This document shows, piece after piece, positions 1-8,970 of a DNA stretch of 64,000 nt (positions within the stretch are counted from its first letter, which is position 1; each line of letters opens with the position of its first letter). The notes beneath the pieces were generated by a model that saw only the letters and a list, made by a program, of their open reading frames with translations, searched no databases and was not told where the DNA came from. The stretch is taken from positions 1-64,000 of the forward strand of contig PDRJ01000037.1 of assembly GCA_002748065.1 (NCBI GenBank), read 5' to 3'. This DNA is from Bacteroidota bacterium. GTDB lineage: Bacteria; Bacteroidota; Bacteroidia; Bacteroidales; BM520. The position numbers and the translations under genes are program-made.

Positions 1-3
1 GTT

Positions 4-252
4 TTACGTTCTGAAATATGCGTGTTTTTTATATACTTGTTTTTCATTGATACAAAATAACTTACAAAGATAATTAATCTCTAAAGTTATCTTGAACCAT
101 AATAAATTACGTCTGGAAAATCCCTCTATATCGGGGAAAGTTTGTTGTAATTCTTTGGATACATTGTCAACAACCTTTGTTCCCCATCTTGCAATTGTTA
201 ATTTTTTGGAAATACCTTTTACCAATCTCCCAATACAAATTCGGCATTTCAC
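4..252 (-). pseudogene. Truncated DUF1016 N-terminal domain (PDDEXK nuclease, YhcG-like) fragment
   Basis: 82-aa ORF with WGTKVVDNVSKELQQTFPDIEGFSRRNLLWFK, resembling the DUF1016-N motif; far too short for the family and flanked at its 5' end by a MITE-like element. Confidence 0.5.
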
Positions 253-256
253 TATT

Positions 257-411
257 TAGTGTCTGTCCATAAAGTCAGCGTTTTGAGAAGAGGCTGTCTA
301 GAAAGTTCGAATTCGAGGCTTGCGAAGGCTGAAATAGGGGAGTTTACTGGGGTAAATGACCATTTGGAAGAGAAGCGTAACGAAGAAGTCGGACTTTATA
401 GACGGACTCTA
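257..411 (+). repeat. MITE-like element, copy A (155 bp, TIRs TAGTGTCTGTCCATAAAGTC / GACTTTATAGACGGACTCTA)
   Basis: Direct alignment by eye with 5170..5323 and with the reverse complement of 22485..22639; imperfect terminal inverted repeats. Confidence 0.85.
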
Positions 412-489
412 TGTAGTATGCACCCCATAATGATGAACCACTAAAAAAGTAGGCAGATAAAACTCTTATGACGGTAAAAAGAGACACCA

Positions 490-604
490 CATGATCGCGT
501 CGGAAGACCGAAGTTGGAGGTTGAACGACAATTTTTACGAACTTTGCCGTTTAACCAAGCCAAAGGCTAACCGTTAAACCCCCAAGGCTACAAGATATAA
601 ACAG
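490..604 (+). repeat. Composite noncoding module (GAAGACCGAAGTTGGA...GCCAAAGGCTAAC...AAGGCTACAAGATATAAACAG) leading directly into the NlpC/P60 gene
   Basis: Shares segments and order with the reverse complement of 32275..32380 and with 52190..52300 and 52550..52660. Confidence 0.65.
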
Positions 605-1378
605 ATGAGATATGGAATAATTATGGTCGGAGCCGCTGCACAACGAGCAATGCCCGACCATCGCTCGGAGATGGTGAACCAACTCTTGTTTGGCGAAGTT
701 GTTGCGATGAAGACGATGGAGGGGGAGTGGATGAAGGTAGTTTCCTTTCCCGACCATTACCAAGGATATGTGATGAAGGCACATGTCCTGGAGGTGGGGG
801 AGGAGGATCCTGACGTTATTTTGCGCTGCTGTACGGCACATACCTCCGGTCATGCCACGGCCTTTTGTGTGGATGCTTCTCTCAGCCCCATAAGCCTCCC
901 CATAGGGGCTCGTCTCCATAACTGCACGGATGGCCTCTTCTCCCTGTTGGGGCATCAATGGCGCTTGTCGGGGGACTTCTTACTCCGGGACGGAGCCCAT
1001 TCCCGGGATCAGTTGGTGGCGTTTGCCCAACGTTTTCTGAATGTGCCCTATTTGTGGGGCGGGAAAACCGAGTGGGGCATGGATTGCAGCGGATTTGTAC
1101 AGGTGGTTTATCGCGTGTTTGGCCGGGAACTTCCCCGGGATGCCTGGCAACAAGCGGCCGTGGGTGTGGAGGTGCACCATCTGGAGGAGGTCCTGCCGGG
1201 CGACCTGGTTTTCTTCGGAAAAAAAGATGAGAAACCCTCCCATGTGGGGATTGTGCTGAAAAAGGGAGCGGTTATTCACTGCTCAGAAAAGGTGAAAATC
1301 GATCCATTGGATGCCCATGGTATCCTAAGCGGGACAACCTATACGCATGAGTTGAGGCGCATCCGAAGGCCGTTATAA
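605..1378 (+). CDS. NlpC/P60 family cell-wall peptidase with N-terminal SH3-like domains
   Basis: C-terminal PYLWGGKTEWGMDCSGFVQVVYRVFGRELPRDAWQQ...GDLVFFGKKDEKPSHVGIVL, the NlpC/P60 Cys-His catalytic signature. Confidence 0.88.
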   Translation: MRYGIIMVGAAAQRAMPDHRSEMVNQLLFGEVVAMKTMEGEWMKVVSFPDHYQGYVMKAHVLEVGEEDPDVILRCCTAHTSGHATAFCVDASLSPISLPIGARLHNCTDGLFSLLGHQWRLSGDFLLRDGAHSRDQLVAFAQRFLNVPYLWGGKTEWGMDCSGFVQVVYRVFGRELPRDAWQQAAVGVEVHHLEEVLPGDLVFFGKKDEKPSHVGIVLKKGAVIHCSEKVKIDPLDAHGILSGTTYTHELRRIRRPL

Positions 1379-1658
1379 TTCATAAAAACTTAACTTGTTG
1401 AAGCGTGTTTCCGTTGCTCTTCATTGTACCTTCGTGCCGGCTTTCTTCGGGAGAGTAATCGTGACGGTTGCAAAAGAAGAGAGGGAATAAGAAGGAGAAT
1501 AAAGTTAACAACTTTATTTAATTTATTGATAGATAATATTTTACTTGATAATAACTTTTGTGCTTAAGCGGTAGTTAATTTGGGGAATGTTTCTATCTTT
1601 AAAGTCTTTTTGTGGGATGTCGTATGAATCACTTTTAATAATCTATACCAACTAACTA

Positions 1659-4600
1659 ATGCTTATGAGAAATTTTAACAAAGTTTTCGTAACGATCGTG
1701 GCTTTAATGATGCTTTCGATCGGGTCATTTGCACAGATGACCACTTCCGGAATGAATGGTCGTGTAACAGGATCGGATGGATCCCTTCCCGGTGCTACCG
1801 TGGTGGCGATCCATGAACCTACCGGAACACAGTATGGAACTATTACTGACGATAATGGTTTCTATCGTATCCAGAACATGAATGTTGGGGGACCCTATAC
1901 CCTCAAGGTGACTTTTGTGGGATACCAGGAGTATCAAACTCAAGATCTCTATTTGAAATTGGGTCAAATGAAAAAGCAAAATGTCGTACTTGCGGAAAAG
2001 GCAGCTCAACTTGATGTGGTTGAGGTCGTTGGTAAATCCGGCGGAATCATTGACGGTAACCGTACCGGTGCAGAGCAAGTGGTGAATGCCCGGGAGATCT
2101 CCAAACTCCCCTCCATCAACCGTGATATCTTTGACTTTGCCCGGATGACTCCCCAGGCAAGCAGAAACGATGCCGGTGCCCTCTCCATTGCGGGGATGAA
2201 CAACCGCTACAACAGCATCATGGTGGATGGTACCGTAAACAACGACGCCTTTGGTTTGGCCGCTAACGGTCAAAATGGAGGACAGACCGGTGGTACACCT
2301 TTCTCCATTGATGTGATTGACCAGCTCCAAATTGTCCTTGCTCCTTACGATGTGCGCTATAATGGTTTTGCCGGCGGGGGAATCAACGCCGTGACCAAGG
2401 CTGGTACCAACAGCTTCAAAGGGACTGCTTACTATCTTTTCCGTAATGAAAGTCTGGCGGGTCTGACTCCCGTAGACGAAGAAGAAGGGGAGCAGGTAGA
2501 GAGAGAAAAACTGCCCGAATTTAACACCAACACCTACGGTGTGAGTGTGGGAGGCCCCTTGGTGAAGAATAAATTGTTCTTCTTCCTGAATGCAGAAATC
2601 CAACGTGACCAAACCCCCAGTCCCTTCGATTTTGCTAACTATCAAGGGAATTCAGACCGCGCTAAGATCACCGAACTGGAGAACTTTGTGAAGAATGAGT
2701 ATAATTACGATATGGGAGGCTTTGAGAATAATACGAGAGAACTGGAGGGTAATAAATTCTTCTGTCGTGTTGACTGGAATATTAACAAGGTGCATAAGTT
2801 GATGGCTCGTCATAGCTATACGAAGAACAGTGCCTTTAATCCAAGCCGTTCCAGCAATCGTAGTCTTAAGTACTACAATAATGGGGTGTTCTTCCCCAGT
2901 ACGACCAATACTTCGGCCATAGAGTTGAAGAGCAACTGGGATAATAAATCCAATAACCTGGCTCTCAGCTTCACCGCTGTCCGTGATGATAGGGATCCTC
3001 TTGGAGACCCCTTCCCCTCTGTACGGATTTATGATGGAGGTGGAACCATCTTTTTTGGTTCTGAACCCTATTCTACGGCCAATGAGTTGAGACAGGATAT
3101 CTTCAATCTTACTGATAACCTGTCGCTCTATCTCGGTTCTCATACGATAACCGTAGGAGCTAATTTCGAGTATCAGTCGGTTTACAACCTCTTCATGCGT
3201 AAGAACTTCGGGGAGTACCGTTTTGCCAGTATAGATGATTTTCTGAACAAAGCATCAGCTATTCAGTATGAGAGAGGATACTCCTTAGTAGATAATGTGA
3301 TTGGCGATGGTTCTGCTGCTGCTGCCGAGTTCTCCACTATGCAAGTGGGTGTTTATGGCCAGGATGAATGGCAGATTAACGATAATTTTAAGGTAACCGC
3401 CGGTTTGCGTTTGGATGTGCCCATGTTCCCTGAAAAATCGTTGAATGACGATCAGGCAAAACAGTTGGAAGAGAGTACGTTTGAAACCATCAAGGCTGCA
3501 TGGGGTAACGATGACCGTGTGGATCTCGAAAATCTCCAGTTTGGAAAGATGCCGACAGCTCAGCTGATGGTGAACCCCCGTTTAGGTTTTAACTGGGATG
3601 TGGATGGAGACCAAAGTACTCAACTCCGTGGAGGTACTGGTATCTTCACCTCTCGTCTGCCTCTCGTATGGCCCGGTGGTGCCTATACCAACAATGGCTT
3701 CACTATTGGTGGGGTCTATTACAAGTCAAAGTGGGGGCAGGATATTATCTTTTCACCGGATGTTGAGGCTCAATACGATAATGCTCACTTCGGTCAAGAT
3801 GATCCTGTGCCAAGCGGACAGATTGACGTCTTTGCTTCCGATTTCAAATTCCCCCAGGTGTGGCGATCTAACTTTGCCATCGACCAAAAGCTTCCTTGGA
3901 ACATGATCGGTACTCTTGAATTGCTCTATACTAAGACCCTGAATAACGTAAATTACTATAACCTAAACATTGCTCCCAATGAGGAGTTTCTGTTGACCGG
4001 GAAAGATAATCGTCCCTATTACAGCGACGAGAAGTTGGATGACCGTCTCACTCGTGTAATGTATGGAACTAACACCAATGAGGGCTATGCTTATAACCTG
4101 ACTGCTCAACTCCAGAAGCCTTTTGACAATGGCTTTACAGCCAACGTGGCTTATACCTATGGTCGTTCCATGGTGCTCAATGACGGAACCTCTTCTCAGA
4201 ACTCGTCTCAGTGGAGATACATGGAGACTGTAAATGGTCTGAATAACCTGGATCTTAGCTATTCCGATTTTGATCTTGGACATCGTGTTCTTGCATTCCT
4301 CTCTTATCGTATCGATTATGCAGGCCACATGGCTTCTACATTTAGCCTTGTTTATAACGGCCAGTCCGGTTCACGCTTTAGCTATGTCTACAATGACCGT
4401 GGAAACCTCAACGGTGAAGGTGAAAACTCAGGAAACCTGATCTTTATTCCCGAAACCGCTGATGATATTGTGCTTGTTGATTCTGAGGATGCAACGGCTG
4501 CTCAGCAGTGGGAAGCCCTCAACAGCTTTATTGAGAGTGACTCTTACCTTGCCGAGAATCGCGGTAAATACGCTGAGAGAAATGGTGCCCGTGCTCCCTT

Positions 4601-4913
4601 TACCCATATCCTTGATTTCCGTTTTGTTCAGGACTTCTATATCAAGGCCGGTGGTAAAAAGCACGATCTTCAACTTACCCTTGATATCTTCAACTTTACC
4701 AACCTGTTGAATAAAAACTGGGGACGCCGTTACTATGTGGCTTATAACTCCTATCGACTGGTTGATTTCGAGGGAATGGATGCCGATGGTACTACGCCCA
4801 CTTTCCAATATACAGGTCCTGAAAGCCGCGACGACATCTTCAATATTGATGATAGTGGTTTATCAAGTTCTCGTTGGCAAGGTCAAATTGGGGTAAGGTA
4901 TATCTTCAACTAG
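1659..4913 (+). CDS. TonB-dependent receptor, Oar-like, with N-terminal carboxypeptidase-regulatory-like domain
   Basis: 1084 aa; signal peptide, GRVTGSDGSLPGATVVAIHEPTG...GYQEYQTQDL, plug-like region and C-terminal GQIGVRYIFN. Confidence 0.88.
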   Translation: MLMRNFNKVFVTIVALMMLSIGSFAQMTTSGMNGRVTGSDGSLPGATVVAIHEPTGTQYGTITDDNGFYRIQNMNVGGPYTLKVTFVGYQEYQTQDLYLKLGQMKKQNVVLAEKAAQLDVVEVVGKSGGIIDGNRTGAEQVVNAREISKLPSINRDIFDFARMTPQASRNDAGALSIAGMNNRYNSIMVDGTVNNDAFGLAANGQNGGQTGGTPFSIDVIDQLQIVLAPYDVRYNGFAGGGINAVTKAGTNSFKGTAYYLFRNESLAGLTPVDEEEGEQVEREKLPEFNTNTYGVSVGGPLVKNKLFFFLNAEIQRDQTPSPFDFANYQGNSDRAKITELENFVKNEYNYDMGGFENNTRELEGNKFFCRVDWNINKVHKLMARHSYTKNSAFNPSRSSNRSLKYYNNGVFFPSTTNTSAIELKSNWDNKSNNLALSFTAVRDDRDPLGDPFPSVRIYDGGGTIFFGSEPYSTANELRQDIFNLTDNLSLYLGSHTITVGANFEYQSVYNLFMRKNFGEYRFASIDDFLNKASAIQYERGYSLVDNVIGDGSAAAAEFSTMQVGVYGQDEWQINDNFKVTAGLRLDVPMFPEKSLNDDQAKQLEESTFETIKAAWGNDDRVDLENLQFGKMPTAQLMVNPRLGFNWDVDGDQSTQLRGGTGIFTSRLPLVWPGGAYTNNGFTIGGVYYKSKWGQDIIFSPDVEAQYDNAHFGQDDPVPSGQIDVFASDFKFPQVWRSNFAIDQKLPWNMIGTLELLYTKTLNNVNYYNLNIAPNEEFLLTGKDNRPYYSDEKLDDRLTRVMYGTNTNEGYAYNLTAQLQKPFDNGFTANVAYTYGRSMVLNDGTSSQNSSQWRYMETVNGLNNLDLSYSDFDLGHRVLAFLSYRIDYAGHMASTFSLVYNGQSGSRFSYVYNDRGNLNGEGENSGNLIFIPETADDIVLVDSEDATAAQQWEALNSFIESDSYLAENRGKYAERNGARAPFTHILDFRFVQDFYIKAGGKKHDLQLTLDIFNFTNLLNKNWGRRYYVAYNSYRLVDFEGMDADGTTPTFQYTGPESRDDIFNIDDSGLSSSRWQGQIGVRYIFN

Positions 4914-4968
4914 TATTTATGAGAACCTATAAAAAATAGAGTCCGATGTGATATCGGCTCTGACAAAA

Positions 4969-5010
4969 AGAGAGGCTGTCCGAAACATCAGATGGCCTCT
5001 CTCTCTTTTC
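4969..5010 (+). terminator. Rho-independent terminator after the TonB receptor gene
   Basis: agagaggc ... gcctctct stem followed by a pyrimidine/T-rich tract. Confidence 0.65.
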
Positions 5011-5169
5011 CGGAATTTTCTGATCAGGGGAAGAAAGTGCTGACAGCACAAGGGCGTTATCCCCAAAGGATGGTGAAAGGGTAACCCGTTACCATTTTAT
5101 CTGCAGGTTTATCCATCATCACATCGGTGTCAAATTGAGAAGGTGTTAGCCTTTCAATGTGTGTCTATG

Positions 5170-5323
5170 TAGTGCCTGTCCATAAAGTCAGCGTTTTGAG
5201 AAGAGGCTGTCCAGAACGGTTGGATTCGAGGCTTGCGAAGGCCGAAATAGGTGAGTTTACCAAAGTAAATGACCCTCTGGAAACAAGCATAACGAAGCAG
5301 TCAGACTTTATAGACGGACTCTA
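5170..5323 (+). repeat. MITE-like element, copy B
   Basis: Near-identical in layout to copy A (257..411) including both TIRs. Confidence 0.85.
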
Positions 5324-5383
5324 TTTATAGCTATGGGCATTTCATCTTCTGTGAATGTTCATTAAAGCTTCAACGAGGGGGGA

Positions 5384-7813
5384 TTACTTCTCTTGTTTAA
5401 GGTCTCTATTTTTTACGTACTTCTCCAACCACTGGTCTTGCTCCCAGAGCAGGTGTAAGATGGATTCTTTGGCGCGGTACCCATGGCTCTCTTTGGGAAG
5501 CATGACCAGACGTGCCGGAGCACCCAATCCTTTTAGTGCATTGAAATAGCGCTCACTCTGCAGGGGATAGGTTCCGGAGTTGTTGTCATCACTTCCGTGG
5601 ATCAAGAGTAGGGGGGTGTTCATTTTATCCGCATGCATAAAGGGTGACATGGTGTTGTAAATTTCGGGCGCCTCCCAATAGTTGCGCTCTTCGCTTTGGA
5701 AGCCAAAAGGGGTCAGCGTTCGGTTGTAGGCCCCACTTCGGGCAATTCCCGCTGCAAAGAGGTCGGAGTGTGAAAGCAGGTTGGCTGTCATAAAGGCACC
5801 GTAGGAGTGCCCGCCTACCGCCACCCTGTTGCGGTCAATATACCCCAGTGCATCCACTGCATCAATGGCTGCCCGGGCATTGGCTACCAACTGCTTTATG
5901 AAGCTATCGTTGGGCTCTTCCTCTCCCTCTCCCACAATGGGGAAGGAGGCATCATCCAATACCACATAGCCGCGGGTAACCCAATAAACCATGGAACCAT
6001 AAAAGGGGTAGATGAACTCGTTGGGGTTAGAGGTGGTCTGTCCGGCACTCTTTTTATCCTTGTATTCCGTGGGGTATGCCCACATGATCATGGGCATCTT
6101 CTCCTTTTTTGTTGGGTCATAATCCACCGGCAGGTAGAGTGTTCCCGATAGCGCCACTCCATCCTCTCGCTGATATTTAATCACTTCTTTATGTACGTTC
6201 TGTAAACTTTTAAAGGGGTTCTCGAAGAAAGTGATCTGCGTCAATGCATTTCCTTTTTTCAAATTCCGAATGTAGTAGTTGGGATAGGTTGTTGGAGACT
6301 CTATTCGTACCAGGATCTTTCCCTTATCCATATCAATGGCATAGTAGAGGTTTTCCAGTTTATCGGTGTAGTTTGATTGATATAAACGTTTTGTTTTCTT
6401 CGTCTTTAGATTGATCTCATCAATAAATGGGAATTGTCCTTCGGGGGTATACCCATCGCCCATAAGATAGGCTTTGTGCCTATGGAGTGCCAATACATAC
6501 CGACCAAATTGATTCCTTTTCCGTACAAAATTTCCCGGATCGCTATACCGGTCCTGGTAATTCCGGTCAAAAAGCACTACCGCTTCCTGTTGGGGATTTG
6601 ATGGGTTGATGAGATAGGTCTTTACATTACGGGTATTCCACCAATAATCTACCACAAGAGCCACTTTATCATCTCCCCAGGTGATTCCTGAGTAGCGGTT
6701 TGGGGTTTTAAACAGCGATGTGCCCTCGCCATTAAATGGAGCTTCCAGCGTGAAGATCTCATCCCGATAGGGTACCTCTTTTTCCGGGTCTCCCTCATCA
6801 AGTGCTACAGCCCATACCAGGGTGGCTGGTTGATCTTCCCGCCATGAAAAATCTCTTTTGCCTTTTCGGGTAGCCATAAATCCTTTAGGTCGTACTTCGT
6901 CCAAAGGGGTTTGTTGGATCACCTTGACCAATTCGCCGTTATTCTTATACATTGTTGTCGTCTTGGGGAATCGGTAATAGGGTACGATGTAGGAGAAGGG
7001 CCTCTCAAGGGTTGTGACCATTACATATTCGCCATCAGGGGAGAAGGAGAAGTGGGTGTACATGGCAGCTCCTTTCCACGGGCGCTTTTGACCATCAATG
7101 CCTATTTGGTATAGCGCTGAGGTGGTCAGGGTTTCAAAATTCTGCTCATCGTTGCTGTTCTTTAGCAGGTCCTGGTAGGTTCTGTTTTGTGCCTTCTCTC
7201 CGGTACTCTCTGTAACGGTAGGTCCCTTGGGTACCACGGTTGAGGCATCAATCAGCGGATGTCTATCTTTGGGTAATAGTTTTACCAGTAGGGACTTACT
7301 ATCTTTAAACCATTTGTAAGAACTGCCGATATTGGCATTGATTGAGGCTTCGCTAAGCCGAGTGGCGGTTAAGTTTGGAATATCTACTATCCATAGCTCT
7401 ACGCCCTCTGCTGCGGTATGGGTAAAGGCCATCTTGGTTTGGTCGGGCGACCAGCTAAAATTGGATAAGCGGGCATGGGGGGGTAATCCTTCGACCTGTT
7501 GGGCCTCTTTCTCCCCTACCTTTTGTATCTTGATGTTGTGGTAGTAGGTGACCCTGCTTCCAATGTTTGTTTTGGGGTTGATTCGCAATCCTCCAAGTCG
7601 TAGCTCTCTCTCTGATAAGGCTTCAATAGATTGATAGGCCTCTCGATAGAGTAAACACATAAACTCTCCTTTGGCATCCAATCGTACCGATGGAGCCCGT
7701 GGTACATCGACCAATTCCAGGATCTCTTTGGGCGGTTTTTGATAACTTAGGGGTTCTTGGGCAAACGAAAATGTTGCAACGATTAGTGCGAAAACGAATA
7801 GGCTAATTTTCAT
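5384..7813 (-). CDS. S9 family peptidase (prolyl oligopeptidase / glutamyl endopeptidase-like)
   Basis: 809 aa with signal peptide, beta-propeller region and C-terminal alpha/beta hydrolase GGHSYGAFMTANLL ... HGSDDNNSGTYP ... ESHGY. Confidence 0.88.
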   Translation of the reverse strand: MKISLFVFALIVATFSFAQEPLSYQKPPKEILELVDVPRAPSVRLDAKGEFMCLLYREAYQSIEALSERELRLGGLRINPKTNIGSRVTYYHNIKIQKVGEKEAQQVEGLPPHARLSNFSWSPDQTKMAFTHTAAEGVELWIVDIPNLTATRLSEASINANIGSSYKWFKDSKSLLVKLLPKDRHPLIDASTVVPKGPTVTESTGEKAQNRTYQDLLKNSNDEQNFETLTTSALYQIGIDGQKRPWKGAAMYTHFSFSPDGEYVMVTTLERPFSYIVPYYRFPKTTTMYKNNGELVKVIQQTPLDEVRPKGFMATRKGKRDFSWREDQPATLVWAVALDEGDPEKEVPYRDEIFTLEAPFNGEGTSLFKTPNRYSGITWGDDKVALVVDYWWNTRNVKTYLINPSNPQQEAVVLFDRNYQDRYSDPGNFVRKRNQFGRYVLALHRHKAYLMGDGYTPEGQFPFIDEINLKTKKTKRLYQSNYTDKLENLYYAIDMDKGKILVRIESPTTYPNYYIRNLKKGNALTQITFFENPFKSLQNVHKEVIKYQREDGVALSGTLYLPVDYDPTKKEKMPMIMWAYPTEYKDKKSAGQTTSNPNEFIYPFYGSMVYWVTRGYVVLDDASFPIVGEGEEEPNDSFIKQLVANARAAIDAVDALGYIDRNRVAVGGHSYGAFMTANLLSHSDLFAAGIARSGAYNRTLTPFGFQSEERNYWEAPEIYNTMSPFMHADKMNTPLLLIHGSDDNNSGTYPLQSERYFNALKGLGAPARLVMLPKESHGYRAKESILHLLWEQDQWLEKYVKNRDLKQEK

Positions 7814-8148
7814 CTCGTTTATGGGTTTGATTAAAGGGTGTAAAATTGATCATTTTTTTTATGGTGCCTAAAGGCATTTCGCCAAAGTTACAAACTATCT
7901 TGACAACTCAAAGATGCTTAATACTGCTTCTTTTTTGTTAAACATACATAACAATGCTGAATGGTCACGTAAACAGCTCTCCTTCCTATGCCTAAAAAGA
8001 ATGAGACACACAACAGCATGGCGATAGGGGGGGGAGGTCGAAAGACCGAAGTCGGCCTCTATGGACGGATTCTAAATAGGTGCCTCCCTGAAATCTATTA
8101 TTTTATCCTAATTTTGTATGGCTAAATGAATGGGGAGCCGTTAAAAAA

Positions 8149-8886
8149 ATGATAAAAGTATTCATAATAGAAGACGAAAAGCATATTCAGGAAGAATTGA
8201 AATTGCTTTTGAAAAGATATGAAAATGTATCAGTGGTAGGGGCTTGTACTTCTGTGGCAAAGGCGTTGCAAGTATTACCGGTATTGGACCTCGATTTGGT
8301 GTTGATGGATATACAGTTGGATGATGGAAAAAGTTTCGAAATCGTTGAGAAGTTGGGCGTTATAGATTTTGAGATTGTCTTTCTTACCGCTTATGACGAG
8401 TATGCCATACGTGCTATTAAGATTGGTGCCATGGATTATTTGCTCAAGCCTGTCAATGAAGAGGAATTGTATAATGTGTTAGCCGTTTTCGACAAAAGGA
8501 AAAAACAAGCCTTAACCAAAGAGCAAACCCAACTGATACTCCAAAATTACGATGATCCAAAAGAGCTGAAAAAGATTGTCGTGCGCACCATGCACGAGAT
8601 CTTTTTTATAGAGATAGGGCAGATATATTTTTGCAAAGGAGATGGTAATTACACCACTTTTTACCTCGAAAATGATAAAAGAATAACCAGCAGCAGGCCT
8701 CTGCGCGAATATGCTGCTCTCTTACCCAACGATACATTTATAAAGACACATCAATCGTACATTGTGAACAAAAATTTCGTGAATTGTTACAAACATTCTC
8801 ATGAGATTATTATGCATGACAACACCGTCGTGCCCGTATCTATGCGACACAAGGATAATGTGATTGAACAGCTCTCTAATTTGTAG
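8149..8886 (+). CDS. LytTR-family response regulator
   Basis: Receiver domain (FIIEDEKHIQEELKLLL...VLMDIQLDDGKSFEIVEKL...YLLKPVNEEEL) plus LytTR DNA-binding domain (IYFCKGDGNYTTFYLENDKRITSSRPLREYAALLPNDTFIKTHQSYIVNKNFV). Confidence 0.92.
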   Translation: MIKVFIIEDEKHIQEELKLLLKRYENVSVVGACTSVAKALQVLPVLDLDLVLMDIQLDDGKSFEIVEKLGVIDFEIVFLTAYDEYAIRAIKIGAMDYLLKPVNEEELYNVLAVFDKRKKQALTKEQTQLILQNYDDPKELKKIVVRTMHEIFFIEIGQIYFCKGDGNYTTFYLENDKRITSSRPLREYAALLPNDTFIKTHQSYIVNKNFVNCYKHSHEIIMHDNTVVPVSMRHKDNVIEQLSNL

Positions 8887-8970
8887 GAATGGTGAATATG
8901 ACCCCAAGTCCCCCCGCCAATTCTTACCTCCATTGCGGGTAGTCGAAATCTAAGAAAAAAAATAAATCAA

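Noticed and set aside
259-444. 61-aa ORF, and the similar 72-aa ORF at 22419..22637
   Set aside because: Both lie inside copies of the MITE-like element and resemble each other only because the repeat is conserved (VSVLRRG..ESSNSRLAKAEIGEFTGVND); no RBS or conserved-protein evidence
1725-2645. 306-aa minus-strand ORF antisense to the TonB receptor
   Set aside because: Lies fully within a strongly supported gene on the opposite strand; no recognisable domain
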